Assembly (NCBI RefSeq): GCF_003112775.1
Contig: NZ_BFCH01000011.1
Coordinates: 62,083 to 126,082 of the forward strand
Origin: Mycobacterium montefiorense
Lineage (GTDB): Bacteria > Actinomycetota > Actinomycetes > Mycobacteriales > Mycobacteriaceae
DNA: 64,000 bases
Direction: 5' to 3'
The position numbers were made by a program, and so were the translations under genes. The notes under the pieces were generated by a model. That model ran no database searches and was not told the origin of the DNA. It saw nothing but the letters and a program-made list of their open reading frames with translations. How positions within the stretch are numbered: position 1 is the first letter of the stretch; each line of letters begins with the position of its first letter. Positions 30,820-41,107 of this stretch are shown here, one piece after another.

Positions 30820-33791
30820 CTCCCGAACACCTTGCGCACCACCGCTTTTGCACGTCGCGTCACTCGCAGATAGTTGTCCAAGAACTCACTTCCATCATCG
30901 TTGTGCCAGCCCGCGGCCACTGCCACCGCATTGAGCTGACGTCCGGGCCCCGGCAGCTGGTCGGTGGGCTTGCCCCGGACCAGCACCAGAGCGTTGCGAG
31001 CGGCCGTGGCGGTCAGCCAGGCCTCGCGCAGCAGGTCCACCTCGTCCGCGGGGACCAACCCCTGCTCGGCGATCACGTCGAGCGACTCCAGGGTCGAGGT
31101 GTTGTGCAGCGCCGGGATCTCGTGCGCATGCTGCAGTTGCAGCAACTGCACCGTCCATTCGATGTCGGCCAGTCCCCCGCGCCCCAGCTTGGTGTGCGTG
31201 TTGGGGTCGGCACCGCGCGGCAACCGTTCGGATTCCACGCGGGCCTTGATCCGGCGGATCTCGTGCACCGCTTCCGCGGACACACCGTCGGACGGATAAC
31301 GCGTCGTGTCGGCCATCAGCATGAACCGCTGACCCAATTCGGTGTCACCGGCGACCGCATGCGCGCGCAACAGCGCCTGGATCTCCCAGGGCTGCGCCCA
31401 CTGCTCGTAGTAGGCGGTGTAGGACCCCAGGGTGCGGACCAGCGCGCCGCTGCGGCCCTCGGGGCGCAGGTTCGCGTCGACTTCCAGTGGCGGGTCGACG
31501 CTGGGTGTCCCCAGCAGGGTACGAACCTGCTCGGCGACCGTCGTCGACCATTTGACCGCGGCCGAATCTTCGACGCCAGCGGCCGGCTCGCAGACGAACA
31601 TCACGTCGGCGTCGGATCCGTAGCCCAGTTCGGCGCCGCCCAACCGGCCCATGCCGATGACCGCGATGGCCGCGGGTGCTTTTCCGTCTTCGGGCAAATT
31701 GGCCCGGATCAGCGCGTCCAGCGCCGCCTGCAGCACCGCGACCCATACCGACGTGAGCGCCTTGCACACGTCCCGTACTTCGAGCATGCCGAGCAGATCC
31801 GCGGAACCGATGCGGGCCAGCTCTCGGCGACGCTGGGTGCGGGCGGCGGCGATTGCCCGCACCGGGTCCGGATGGCGGGCCGCCGAGGCGATCAGCGCCC
31901 GGGCGACGACCTCGGGCTCGGTCTCGATCAGTTTCGGGCCGGCCGGCCCATCGCCATAGTCCTGAATCACCCTGGGGGCCCGCATCAATAGGTCCGGCAC
32001 GTACGTGGAAGTCCCCAGTACGTGCATCAGCCGTCTGGCCACCGCGGGTTTGTCGCGCAACGTGGACAGGTACCAGTTTTCCGAGCCCAGCGCCTCGGAC
32101 AGGCGCCGGTAGGCCAGCAACCCGGCGTCGGGGTCCGGGGTGTACGACATCCAGTTCAGTAGCCGGGGCAGCAGCACGGACTGCACGCGACCGCGGCGGC
32201 CGCTCTGGTTGACCAACGCCGACATGTGCTTCAGCGCGGTTTGCGGCCCCTCGTAGCCGAGCGCAGCCAGCTGCCGCTCCGCGGCTTCCGACGTCATGCC
32301 GTGCGAGATCTCCAAGCCGGCAGGCCCGATCGATTCCAGCAGCGGCTGATAGAAGAGCTTGGCGTGCAGCTGGGACACCCGCACGTTCTGGTGCTTGAGT
32401 TCCTCGCGCAGCACGCCGGCCGCGTCGTGCCGGCCGTCCGGGCGGATGTGGGCCGCGCGCGCCAGCCAGCGCACCGCCTCGTCGTCGTCGGCCTCCGGCA
32501 GCAGATGGGTGCGCTTGAGCCGGTGCAGCTGCAGCCGGTGCTCGAGCAATCGCAGAAACTCATAGGAGGCAGTCAGGTTCGCGGTGTCCTCGCGGCCGAC
32601 GTAGCCACCCGCGCCCAGCGCGGCCAGCGCATCGACCGTGGAAGCCACATGCAGCGATTCGTCGCTGCGGCCGTGCACCAACTGCAGCAGCTGCACGGCG
32701 AACTCGACGTCACGTAATCCGCCACTGCCGAGCTTGAGCTCGCGGTTGCGAACATCGGAAGGCACCAGCTGTTCCACCCGGCGCCGCATCGCCTGCACTT
32801 CGACCACGAAGTCCTCACGCTCGCAAGCGATCCAGACCATGGGCATCAACTCGGCCAGGTAGCGTGCGCCGAGTTCGGCATCTCCGGCGGCGGCGCGGGC
32901 TTTGAGCAACGCCTGGAACTCCCAGGTTTTTGCCCAGCGCTTGTAGTAGGCGACGTACGATTCGACCGTGCGGACCAACTCGCCGCTGCGCCCTTCGGGC
33001 CGCAGCCCGGCATCCACTTCGAAGCATGCCGTCGACGCCACTCGCATCATCTCGGTTGCGATCCGGGTGGACAGCGCGTCGGCCTGCTCGGCGACGAAGA
33101 TGATGTCGACGTCGCTGACGTAGTTCAGTTCGCGGGCACCGCATTTGCCCATCGCGATGACCGCCAGCCGGGGCGGTGTGCGGTCGCCGCACACGGTTGC
33201 CTCGGCCGCGCGCAGCGAGGCCGCCAGCACTGCGTCGGCGGTGTCCGACAGCTGGGCGCCAACCACGGTGAACGGCAGCACCGGCTCGTCCTCGACCGTC
33301 GCGGCCAGGTCGAGCGCCGCCAGCACCAACAGGTGGTCGCGGTACAGGGCGCCCAATCGGGGCACCACCGAATTCGGCTCGGCCAACGCGTCGTCGACGC
33401 AACCGCTGAATGCTTGCTGCAGTTCGTCACGAGTGGGCAGTTTGACCTTGCCCCGCAGTAGCTTCCATGACTGCGGATTGGCAACCAGATGGTCGCCGAG
33501 GGCCAGCGACGAACCCAGCACCGAGAACAGGCGCCCGCGCAGGGCGGGCTCACTGAGCAGCGCGGTGTTGAGCTCGTTCCACCCGGTATCCGGATTCTCC
33601 GCGAGCCGAACCAGGGCGCGCAGCGCGGCGTCCGGGTCGGGGGCTCGCGACAACGCCCACAACAGGTCGACGTGTGCCTTGTCGTCGTGAGTCCAGCCCA
33701 GTTGCGCCAGGCGCTCACCGGCGGGCGGATCGACCAAACCGAGCCGGCCGACGCTGGGCAGCCGGGGGCGCTCGGTGGTGGGTTTGGTCAC
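30816..33791 (-). CDS. glnE: Glutamine synthetase adenylyltransferase GlnE
   Basis: A 991-residue bifunctional enzyme (Rv2221c is 994) that adds and removes AMP on GlnA1. Two nucleotidyltransferase domains are present. The deadenylylase-type half has [15 protein letters not shown]; the adenylylase-type half has [13 protein letters not shown]. Both contain the paired Asp residues. Helical linkers carry [18 protein letters not shown] and [18 protein letters not shown]. Start is GTG 33791. It lies 57 bp downstream of glnA2 and is likely co-transcribed with it. Confidence 0.96.
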   Translation of the reverse strand: MTKPTTERPRLPSVGRLGLVDPPAGERLAQLGWTHDDKAHVDLLWALSRAPDPDAALRALVRLAENPDTGWNELNTALLSEPALRGRLFSVLGSSLALGDHLVANPQSWKLLRGKVKLPTRDELQQAFSGCVDDALAEPNSVVPRLGALYRDHLLVLAALDLAATVEDEPVLPFTVVGAQLSDTADAVLAASLRAAEATVCGDRTPPRLAVIAMGKCGARELNYVSDVDIIFVAEQADALSTRIATEMMRVASTACFEVDAGLRPEGRSGELVRTVESYVAYYKRWAKTWEFQALLKARAAAGDAELGARYLAELMPMVWIACEREDFVVEVQAMRRRVEQLVPSDVRNRELKLGSGGLRDVEFAVQLLQLVHGRSDESLHVASTVDALAALGAGGYVGREDTANLTASYEFLRLLEHRLQLHRLKRTHLLPEADDDEAVRWLARAAHIRPDGRHDAAGVLREELKHQNVRVSQLHAKLFYQPLLESIGPAGLEISHGMTSEAAERQLAALGYEGPQTALKHMSALVNQSGRRGRVQSVLLPRLLNWMSYTPDPDAGLLAYRRLSEALGSENWYLSTLRDKPAVARRLMHVLGTSTYVPDLLMRAPRVIQDYGDGPAGPKLIETEPEVVARALIASAARHPDPVRAIAAARTQRRRELARIGSADLLGMLEVRDVCKALTSVWVAVLQAALDALIRANLPEDGKAPAAIAVIGMGRLGGAELGYGSDADVMFVCEPAAGVEDSAAVKWSTTVAEQVRTLLGTPSVDPPLEVDANLRPEGRSGALVRTLGSYTAYYEQWAQPWEIQALLRAHAVAGDTELGQRFMLMADTTRYPSDGVSAEAVHEIRRIKARVESERLPRGADPNTHTKLGRGGLADIEWTVQLLQLQHAHEIPALHNTSTLESLDVIAEQGLVPADEVDLLREAWLTATAARNALVLVRGKPTDQLPGPGRQLNAVAVAAGWHNDDGSEFLDNYLRVTRRAKAVVRKVFGS

Positions 33792-33848
33792 GACCTGAAC
33801 GGTAGCGCAACCCGCCGATCTGTCAGACCATCCGGGAGCCCCTGTGAG

Positions 33849-35189
33849 CTAGAGCGACAGGTAGGTGTTCAGCTCGTAAGGCGTGACGTGGCTGCGGTAG
33901 TTCGCCCATTCCGCGCGCTTGTTCCGAAGGAAGAAGTCAAAGACGTGCTCCCCCAACGTTTCCGCGACAAGCTCCGAAGCCTCCATGGCGTGCAGCGCGC
34001 TGTCAAGGCTGGTGGGCAGCTCGCGGTAGCCCATCGTGCGGCGCTCTTCGGGGGTGAGGTCCCAGACGTTGTCCTCAGCCTGCGGCCCCAGCACGTAGCC
34101 CTTCTCCACCCCACGCAGTCCGGCCGCCAGCAGCACGGCGAATGCCAGGTAGGGGTTGCACGCCGAGTCGGGGCTGCGGACTTCGACCCGCCGCGACGAC
34201 GTCTTGTGCGGCGTGTACATCGGCACCCGCACCAGGGCGGACCGGTTGGCTGCGCCCCATGACGCCGCGGTCGGCGCCTCGCCGCCGTGCACCAGGCGCT
34301 TATAGGAGTTGACCCATTGATTGGTGACCGCGCTGATCTCGGAGGCGTGCTCGAGAATCCCCGCGATGAACGACTTGCCGACATCCGAGAGCTGCAGTGG
34401 ATCGTCGGGGCTGTGGAAGGCGTTGACGTCGCCCTCGAACAGGCTCATGTGGGTGTGCATGGCCGAGCCCGGGTGTTCGCCGAATGGCTTGGGCATGAAG
34501 GACGCTCGCGCACCGTTTTCGATCGCGACTTCCTTGATGACGTAGCGGAACGTCATGACGTTGTCGGCCATCGACAGCGCGTCGGCGAAACGCAGGTCGA
34601 TCTCCTGCTGGCCGGGTGCACCCTCGTGGTGGCTGAACTCCACTGAGATTCCCATGAATTCGAGAGCCTCGATCGCGTGCCGGCGGAAGTTCGACGCCGA
34701 ATCGTGCACGGCTTGGTCGAAGTAACCGGCGTTATCGACCGGGATGGGCGGTGTTCCGTCGTTGGGGCCGGGCTTCAGCAGGAAGAATTCGATTTCGGGG
34801 TGCACATAGCAGGAGAAGCCCAGGTCGTTGGCCTTCTGCAGCTGGCGGCGCAGCACGTGCCGCGGGTCCGCCCAGGACGGCGAGCCGTCGGGCATGGTGA
34901 TGTCGCAGAACATCCGCGCCGAGTGGTGGTGGCCACTGGGCGAGGCCCAGGGCAGCACTTGGAAGGTCGACGGGTCGGGGTTGGCCACGGTGTCGGATTC
35001 CGAGACCCGCGAGAAGCCCTCAATTGAGGACCCGTCGAAGCCGATGCCCTCTTCGAAGGCGCCTTCGAGTTCGGCCGGGGCGATGGCGACCGACTTGAGG
35101 TAGCCGAGCACGTCCGTGAACCAAAGCCGCACGAAGCGAATGTCCCGCTCCTCCAATGTGCGGAGGACGAATTCCTTCTGTCGATCCAT
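33849..35189 (-). CDS. glnA2: Glutamine synthetase GlnA2
   Basis: A 446-residue type I-like glutamine synthetase paralogue, the same length as Rv2222c. The catalytic fold is intact (GFDGSSIEGF, FSHHEGAPGQQEIDLR, HTHMSLFEG). The region aligned to Tyr406 of GlnA1 reads VWDLTPEERR and lacks the adenylylatable tyrosine, as expected for this short form. Start ATG 35189 (MDRQKEF) matches the family; the frame upstream is short. A GlnR-like box lies 24 bp upstream. Confidence 0.95.
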   Translation of the reverse strand: MDRQKEFVLRTLEERDIRFVRLWFTDVLGYLKSVAIAPAELEGAFEEGIGFDGSSIEGFSRVSESDTVANPDPSTFQVLPWASPSGHHHSARMFCDITMPDGSPSWADPRHVLRRQLQKANDLGFSCYVHPEIEFFLLKPGPNDGTPPIPVDNAGYFDQAVHDSASNFRRHAIEALEFMGISVEFSHHEGAPGQQEIDLRFADALSMADNVMTFRYVIKEVAIENGARASFMPKPFGEHPGSAMHTHMSLFEGDVNAFHSPDDPLQLSDVGKSFIAGILEHASEISAVTNQWVNSYKRLVHGGEAPTAASWGAANRSALVRVPMYTPHKTSSRRVEVRSPDSACNPYLAFAVLLAAGLRGVEKGYVLGPQAEDNVWDLTPEERRTMGYRELPTSLDSALHAMEASELVAETLGEHVFDFFLRNKRAEWANYRSHVTPYELNTYLSL

Positions 35190-35212
35190 ACCCCGAACAC
35201 TAGGCAACGGCT

Positions 35213-35228
35213 GTTACTTCTGTGTTAC
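35213..35228. promoter_or_regulatory. GlnR-type box upstream of glnA2
   Basis: On the minus strand GTAAC-ACAGAA-GTAAC fits GTnAC-n6-GnAAC. It lies 24-39 bp upstream of the glnA2 start codon. It resembles the site found 73 bp upstream of glnA1. Confidence 0.5.
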
Positions 35229-35438
35229 AGGAGTGCTGATTAGCGTCCACCCGGATTAAAAACACGCAGGTCAGCAATGGGCACCCGGCCCACCGACACA
35301 ACTGCGCAAGGCATCCTGACCGGGTGGAAGCGGCAGACGTCGTTCGCTGGCGGCGATGCCGGTCTTTCGGTATTTGCCATCGGCGCTGGCGCTCCAGCGA
35401 ACTTTCCTTGCTACCGTCACCCATGGGAGGAGCCAGCC

Positions 35439-36347
35439 ATGTTCGAGATCGAAGGCACGTTCGAGATTCCGAGGCTGGAGCGTCCAAGCCGCCGTGAGTT
35501 CGAGGAGCGTTTCCTGTTGCCGCAGCGCCCGGTGGTCGTTTGCGGCGCTATGGAGGATTGGCCCGCGCGCAAGCAATGGACCAACGACTACCTCACGGAG
35601 AAAGTGGGCGCCCGCACCATTCAGCCCTCAACAGCTAACAACGAGGGCAGGCACCTCCATGCGAGCCCGAAGAAGTCGATCGTCGTCACCACGTCGTCGA
35701 TGAAACTCGCCGACTACATCGAGCTGGTTGCAGGCGGCGACCTCTCCGATGGCCAGCTCTACGTCGTCCAGTTGCCCATCAAGACAGGCCTGCCCGAGCT
35801 CTGGCCCGATATTCGTTTTCCGCCCTTCGTGGATGAGCAGAAGTACTCCGCCGTCAATTTGTGGTTCGGCCCGGGCAACAACGTCACACCGCTGCATTAC
35901 GACCTCCCCAACAATCTGCTCACCCAAGTCCGCGGCCGAAAACAAGTGGTCCTCTGCCCGCCCCGGGAGATCGCCCGCGTCTACCCTTTTCCGTTCGGTT
36001 ACCTGGGCAACCACATCTCGCAGGTCAATGTCGCCGACCCCGATCTGACCCGGTTCCCGGCCTGGGCCGACGCCGATCGCGCTCTCGTCGAGCTCGGCCC
36101 GGGTGACATGCTCTTCATCCCCGCCTGCTGGTGGCACGCGGTCTGCGGCATCGACCAGAACATATCGATCAACTACTGGTGGCGTTGCCGCAGCATCAAC
36201 TACCTCAAGCTCCCCCGCCAGATGGCCCGTCTGGTCGCACAGGCCGGACTTACTGTCGGCTCTGCGTTGGCGCAAAAGGTCATCCGCAGCGCCGGACGCC
36301 AATCTTCCAGCGGGCAGGCCGGCGAGCAGGCGCAGTCCCGGGCGTAA
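35439..36347 (+). CDS. Cupin_8/JmjC-like Fe(II)/2-oxoglutarate dioxygenase-type protein
   Basis: A 302-residue protein of the JmjC/cupin-like class. The probable metal triad is HxD in VTPLHYDLPNN and the later His in IPACWWHAV. The 2-oxoglutarate-contact region is NISINYWW. An N-terminal motif (RPVVVCGAMEDWPA) is typical of FIH-type proteins. It may hydroxylate a protein or small molecule; the substrate is unknown. Start ATG 35439 has GGGAGGAG 6 bp upstream. The last about 15 codons lie in DNA that matches a hip1-like gene in antisense, so the original C-terminus may have been replaced. Confidence 0.85.
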   Translation: MFEIEGTFEIPRLERPSRREFEERFLLPQRPVVVCGAMEDWPARKQWTNDYLTEKVGARTIQPSTANNEGRHLHASPKKSIVVTTSSMKLADYIELVAGGDLSDGQLYVVQLPIKTGLPELWPDIRFPPFVDEQKYSAVNLWFGPGNNVTPLHYDLPNNLLTQVRGRKQVVLCPPREIARVYPFPFGYLGNHISQVNVADPDLTRFPAWADADRALVELGPGDMLFIPACWWHAVCGIDQNISINYWWRCRSINYLKLPRQMARLVAQAGLTVGSALAQKVIRSAGRQSSSGQAGEQAQSRA

Positions 36348-36428
36348 TCGTTGAACGCGGGACCGACCATCGGGTCGATGCCCCGTCGAACACCATCGCG
36401 CGGACGCGGTCGCGGAACGCTACAGGCC
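36308..36428 (-). pseudogene. Remnant of a third Hip1/CaeA-type serine protease gene
   Basis: Read on the minus strand this stretch gives FRDRVRAMVFDG, then after a frame break FNDYARDCACSPACPL. These match FADHVRTMVLDG and FNDYAADCARSPACPL of the intact paralogue at 36829-38382, with the intervening residues deleted. At the DNA level it is close to 37508-37660. It overlaps the 3' end of the cupin gene in antisense and continues a little past it. It is too short and broken to be functional. Confidence 0.75.
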
Positions 36429-36617
36429 GAATTCCGATGATTTCTCAGCGCTGATTCAACGACGAATCCCTACCGTCGGGCGCAGTGAGCAACACCGGGT
36501 TACGTCTCGCGCCGCCAACCCTGTAACCGACATGTGCGGTTACCGTTCTCGGTTCGAAATATGTAACCTGCTAAAGTAGTTACACAAGCACGTCGGATGC
36601 GCAGGAGGTAGGACCAA

Positions 36618-36815
36618 ATGATCACCAAACTTCTAGCCGTTGGAGCTATTGGTATCGGTGTCGTGATGGGACAAGCGACCGGTCAGGCCGCTCCCGTCGT
36701 CGCGGACCCCGCGTTCAACGACCTCGGCTGCACCTGCCAGACGCCGCCCCCGGTCCCCGGCCAGACCAGCGAAGACCGGATCAATCAGGGTCTGCACGAC
36801 GCGTTCACCCGGTGA
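36618..36815 (+). CDS. Small secreted protein
   Basis: A 65-residue protein. The signal peptide is MITKLLAVGAIGIGVVMGQATGQA, probably cut near AAP. The mature part has two Cys (LGCTC) and Pro-rich residues (TPPPVPGQ). A strong ribosome site AGGAGGTAGG precedes ATG 36618. Small secreted proteins of this design are common in mycobacteria and have no known function. It ends 13 bp from the convergent protease gene. Confidence 0.7.
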   Translation: MITKLLAVGAIGIGVVMGQATGQAAPVVADPAFNDLGCTCQTPPPVPGQTSEDRINQGLHDAFTR

Positions 36816-36828
36816 CTCATCGTGTGGC

Positions 36829-38382
36829 TCAGGGCTGGCAATGCAGCGACGCCGGCGGCACCGCCCCGGTGACGAAGTAGTGAATTACCGCGTTATCGAC
36901 GCACTCGTTGCCGCCGAACACCGCGGTGTGCTGGGTTCCGTCGAACGTGATCAGTGGAGCACCTAGCTGGCGAGCCAGGCTGACCCCTGCCTGATACGGC
37001 GTCGCAGGATCGTGCGTCGTGGACACCACGACGACCTTGCCGAGCGCCTCCGGTGGCGTGGTGTGCGGAGCCGACGTCGCCGGCACCGGCCACAGCGCGC
37101 ACAGATCGCGGGGGGCGTTGCCGGTGAACTGCCCGTAGCTCAAGAACGGCGCGGCCGCACGGATCTGTTGATCGGCAGCCACCCAGACCGCCGGATCCGT
37201 CGGCGCCGGCGCATCGACGCACCGAATGGCGTTGAACGCGTCCTGATCGTTGTCGTAGTGCCCTTGCTTGTCGCGGCCTTGGTAATTGTCCGCGAGCAGC
37301 AGCAGGTCGCCCGCGTCGGTGCCGCGCTGCAACCCGAGCAGACCGCTCGTCAGATACTTCCAGTGCTGCGGCGTGTAAAGCGCGTTGATGGTGCCGGTGG
37401 TGGCGTCCGCGTAACTCAGACCGCGCGGATCCGACGTGCGCCCAGGCTTTGCGACGAGCGGGTCGATCAGCGCGTGGTAGCGGTTGACGAACTGGGCCGG
37501 GTCAGTGCCCAACGGGCAGGCCGGCGAGCGGGCACAATCCGCGGCGTAATCGTTGAAAGCTGTTTGAAATCCTGCCGTCTGGCTGATGTTTTCCTGGACC
37601 GGGTCGATGGTCGGGTCGATCGCGCCGTCGAGCACCATCGTCCGGACGTGATCGGCGAAGTGTTCCAGGTAGGTGGTGCCCAGCTCGGTGCCATAGCTGT
37701 AGCCGAGGTAGTTGAGCTGATCGTCACCCAGCGCCTGACGCACCATGTCCATATCGCGCGCAACGGACGCGGTGCCGGCGTTGGCCAAGAACCCCTTGCC
37801 CATCTTGTTCACGCATTCGGCGGCCAATTGCCGGTTGATCTGCTCGATGTGCGCCACACCCGCCGGGCTGTAGTCGACCATCGGTTCGGTTCGGTACGCG
37901 TCGAACTCGGCATCGGTGCGGCAGCGCAGCGACGGGGTGGAGTGGCCCACGCCCCGCGGGTCGAAGCCGACTAGGTCGAAGCCACGGGCGATGTCGGTGT
38001 TCTGCAAGTCCGGGGCTATCCCTGCCACCATGTCGACGGCCGACCCGCCGGGACCGCCCGGGTTGATCAACAGCGACCCGATCCGATGGCCGGTGGCCGG
38101 CACCCGGATCACCGCCAACTTCGCTTGTGCCCCAGTGGGATCGTTGTAGTCAATCGGGACCGACACGGTGGTGCACTGTGCGGTGGGGACGTCGCTGCTG
38201 TCGGTGAGAATTTGGTTGCAGCTGCCCCAGTTCAGCGTCGACGCCGCGGCCGGCGGCGCCGGGTTCGGGGTCTGACCGGCGCCGGGTTCCGGAGTTGCAC
38301 CGGCCTTTGGCAGCACCGGTTGCACTGCGAGCAACAGGCCTAACGACAGCAGCGCCGAGCTCAACGATCTCAGGCGCGACAT
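36829..38382 (-). CDS. Exported serine protease of the Hip1/CaeA family (Rv2223c-like)
   Basis: About 517 residues, an alpha/beta hydrolase peptidase of the tripeptidyl-aminopeptidase type. Features are INPGGPGGSAVD (oxyanion region), the nucleophile motif GYSYGTELG, VVSTTHDPATPY with the Asp, and DGTQHTAVF with the His. A signal peptide follows MSRLRSLSSALL; alternative in-frame starts are GTG 38433 and ATG 38457. No lipobox is evident, unlike its neighbour. Tandem copy of the downstream-labelled hip1, as in H37Rv (Rv2223c/Rv2224c). Confidence 0.88.
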   Translation of the reverse strand: MSRLRSLSSALLSLGLLLAVQPVLPKAGATPEPGAGQTPNPAPPAAASTLNWGSCNQILTDSSDVPTAQCTTVSVPIDYNDPTGAQAKLAVIRVPATGHRIGSLLINPGGPGGSAVDMVAGIAPDLQNTDIARGFDLVGFDPRGVGHSTPSLRCRTDAEFDAYRTEPMVDYSPAGVAHIEQINRQLAAECVNKMGKGFLANAGTASVARDMDMVRQALGDDQLNYLGYSYGTELGTTYLEHFADHVRTMVLDGAIDPTIDPVQENISQTAGFQTAFNDYAADCARSPACPLGTDPAQFVNRYHALIDPLVAKPGRTSDPRGLSYADATTGTINALYTPQHWKYLTSGLLGLQRGTDAGDLLLLADNYQGRDKQGHYDNDQDAFNAIRCVDAPAPTDPAVWVAADQQIRAAAPFLSYGQFTGNAPRDLCALWPVPATSAPHTTPPEALGKVVVVSTTHDPATPYQAGVSLARQLGAPLITFDGTQHTAVFGGNECVDNAVIHYFVTGAVPPASLHCQP

Positions 38383-38473
38383 GGATGTCAATCGTGGCAG
38401 CTTCGAATACCTGTCACGGCGCGAATCGGTCACGCCTTGATCTCGGGCCCGACGCATCAGCGCGCGGCGGCAG

Positions 38474-40030
38474 CTAGCATTTGGCGCCGCTCGGCGGCGT
38501 GGTGCCGCCGATCAGATATGCCGTGACGTAGTCGTCGACACAGCTGTCGCCCTGGAAGACGACCGTGTGCTGGGTGCCGTCGAAGGTCAGCAGCGAACCG
38601 CGCAGCTGGTTGGCCAGATCCACCCCGGCCTTGTACGGCGTCGCCGGGTCATGCGTGGTCGACACCACGACGGTCGGGGCCAGGCCGGGCGCCGAGACGG
38701 CATGCGGCTTGCTGGTGGGCGGCACCGGCCAGAACGCGCAGGTGCCCAGCGGCGCGTCACCGGTGAACTTCCCGTAGCTCATGAACGGGGCGATCTCGCG
38801 GGAGCGGCGGTCTTCGTCAATCACTTTGGCGCGCTCGGTAATTGGCGGCTGGTCAACGCAGTTGATCGCAACCCGCGCGTCGGTGGCGTTGGTGTAGTGG
38901 CCGTGCGGGTCGCGGCGCATATACATATCGGCCAGGGCGAGCAGGGTGTCGCCATGGTGGTTGACCAGTTCACTGAGGCCATCGGTGAGGTGATGCCACA
39001 GCGTCGGCGAGTACAGCGCCATGATCGTGCCGATGATCGCGTCGCTGTAGCCCAGCCCGCGCGGGTCCCTGGTGGGCACCGGCCTGCCGACCAATTGGTT
39101 GTTCGGGTCGACCATCGGGTCGATCAGGCTGTGGTAGACGTCGACGGCTTTGGACGGATCGGTGCCCAGCGGACAGCTCGACTGCTTGGCGCAGTCGGCG
39201 GCGTAGTCGTTGAACGCGTCCTGAAATCCCTTGGCCTGACGCAGGTCAGCCTCGATCGGATCGGCGTTGGGATCGACCGCGCCGTCAAGGATCATCGCCC
39301 GCACGTTGTGCGGGAACGCCTCGGCGTAGGCCGCGCCGATCCGGGTGCCGTATGAGTAGCCCAGGTAGGTCAGCTTGTCGTCGCCGAGGGCCGCGCGAAT
39401 GGTGTCCAGATCCTTGGCGACACTGACCGTCCCGACGTTGGCCAGAAAGTCCTTGCCCATCTTGTCCGTGCAGCGGCCAATGAACTGCTTGGTCTCGTCC
39501 TCCATGTGGGCGACACCGGCCGGGCTGTAGTCGACGTTCGGCTCGGTGCGCAGCCGGTCGTTGTCGGCGTCGGAGTTACACCAGATCGCCGGCCGCGACG
39601 ACGCCACACCGCGTGGGTCGAAGCCGACCAAGTCGAACCGCTCGCGGACCCGCTTGGGCAGCGTCTGCACGACGCCCAGGGCGGCTTCGATACCGGATTC
39701 GCCGGGGCCGCCGGGGTTGATCACCAGCGAGCCGAGCTTGTCTCCCGTCGCGGGGAAACGAATCATCGCCAGCGTCGCGACGTCGCCGCCCGGGTTGTCG
39801 TAGTCGACGGGCACGGCGAGCTTGCCGCACATGGCGCCGCCCGGAAGCTTCACCGACCCGCTGGCCACCCGGCACGGTGTCCACTCCACCGGCTGCCCCA
39901 ATTTGGGCCCCGCCATCAGCGGGTGTCCGACGACAACGCGCACGCAGCCCCCCAGAAGCAGCGCCACGGCAGCGATCGCTGTCGAGACAACAAGCATGCG
40001 CGCGAACTTGTCGCGGCGAGTCAGACCCAT
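38474..40030 (-). CDS. hip1: Cell-wall serine protease Hip1 (CaeA)
   Basis: A 518-residue lipoprotein peptidase. The signal segment ends in LLGGC, a lipobox. The nucleophile is S226 in GYSYGTR, corresponding to S228 of the M. tuberculosis enzyme. The Asp is in STTHDPATPY and the His in GTQHTVVF. In M. tuberculosis this cell-envelope protease (Rv2224c) processes GroEL2 and affects host immune responses. ATG 40030 (MGLTRRDKFARM) is chosen because it aligns with the known N-terminus. The longer frame to 40078 is not. Confidence 0.93.
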   Translation of the reverse strand: MGLTRRDKFARMLVVSTAIAAVALLLGGCVRVVVGHPLMAGPKLGQPVEWTPCRVASGSVKLPGGAMCGKLAVPVDYDNPGGDVATLAMIRFPATGDKLGSLVINPGGPGESGIEAALGVVQTLPKRVRERFDLVGFDPRGVASSRPAIWCNSDADNDRLRTEPNVDYSPAGVAHMEDETKQFIGRCTDKMGKDFLANVGTVSVAKDLDTIRAALGDDKLTYLGYSYGTRIGAAYAEAFPHNVRAMILDGAVDPNADPIEADLRQAKGFQDAFNDYAADCAKQSSCPLGTDPSKAVDVYHSLIDPMVDPNNQLVGRPVPTRDPRGLGYSDAIIGTIMALYSPTLWHHLTDGLSELVNHHGDTLLALADMYMRRDPHGHYTNATDARVAINCVDQPPITERAKVIDEDRRSREIAPFMSYGKFTGDAPLGTCAFWPVPPTSKPHAVSAPGLAPTVVVSTTHDPATPYKAGVDLANQLRGSLLTFDGTQHTVVFQGDSCVDDYVTAYLIGGTTPPSGAKC

Positions 40031-40260
40031 GCCAACACATGCTGCCAGAGACAACCTGAGACTTGCGTGAGCGGCCACCGCCGACCGGCTACCGGGTCGC
40101 TACCAGTAGTTCTTCCGCGCCGCCCGCGAAATTGAATGGCGCGTCTCACACTGCCGCGACGGTGCAAACGCATAGCAGAGATGGCAAAATAGCGGAAGTC
40201 AGACGAACCCGGGGACCTGAATGGCCACGAGGATCGACCCGACCACCTTGAGGGACAATG

Positions 40261-41106
40261 ATGTCTGAGCAGAACGTTTACGGTGCAAACGCGGCGGCGC
40301 CTTCGGCGCCCAGGACCAAGATCCGCACCCACCACCTACAAAAGATGAAGGCCGAAGGCCACAAGTGGGCCATGCTCACGGCCTACGACTATTCGACTGC
40401 CCGCGTCTTCGACGAGGCCGGTATCCCGGTGTTGCTGGTCGGCGACTCGGCCGCGAACGTCGTGTACGGCTACGACACCACGGTGCCAGTCTCCATCGAC
40501 GAGCTGATCCCGCTGGTCCGCGGCGTTGTCCGCGGCGCTCCGCACGCCCTGGTCGTCGCCGACCTGCCGTTCGGCAGCTACGAGGCCGGACCCGCCGCCG
40601 CGCTGGCCGCCGCCACCCGGTTCATGAAGGAAGGTGGCGCGCACGCCATCAAGCTCGAGGGCGGTGAGCGGGTGGCCGAGCAGATCGCCTGCCTGAGCGC
40701 AGCCGGCATCCCGGTGATGGCACACATCGGCTTCACGCCGCAAAGTGTCAACAGCCTGGGCGGCTTCAGGGTGCAGGGCCGCGGCGACGCCGCCGAGCAG
40801 ACCGTGCACGACGCGATCGCCGTCGCCGAAGCCGGCGCGTTCTCCGTCGTCATGGAGATGGTGCCCGCCGAATTGGCCACCCAGATCACCGGCAAGCTGA
40901 CCATCCCGACCGTCGGAATCGGTGCCGGCCCGGACTGCGACGCGCAGGTCTTGGTCTGGCAGGACATGGCCGGGATGAGCAGTGGCAAGGCGGCGCGATT
41001 CGTCAAGCGATTCGCGAACGTCGGCGACGAATTACGCCGGGCCGCTGCCCAATATGCGGAAGAAGTGGCCGGCGGCGTTTTCCCCGCCGACGAACACTGC
41101 TTCTGA
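40261..41106 (+). CDS. panB: 3-methyl-2-oxobutanoate hydroxymethyltransferase PanB
   Basis: A 281-residue enzyme, the same length as Rv2225, which makes ketopantoate in pantothenate and coenzyme A synthesis. Motifs are [34 protein letters not shown] (metal Asp), KLEGG and [13 protein letters not shown] residues near the C-terminus. Two adjacent ATGs (40258 and 40261) occur. The second has better spacing from GAGGGA. It ends 1 bp before the convergent hemophore gene. Confidence 0.95.
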   Translation: MSEQNVYGANAAAPSAPRTKIRTHHLQKMKAEGHKWAMLTAYDYSTARVFDEAGIPVLLVGDSAANVVYGYDTTVPVSIDELIPLVRGVVRGAPHALVVADLPFGSYEAGPAAALAAATRFMKEGGAHAIKLEGGERVAEQIACLSAAGIPVMAHIGFTPQSVNSLGGFRVQGRGDAAEQTVHDAIAVAEAGAFSVVMEMVPAELATQITGKLTIPTVGIGAGPDCDAQVLVWQDMAGMSSGKAARFVKRFANVGDELRRAAAQYAEEVAGGVFPADEHCF

Positions 41107-41107
41107 G

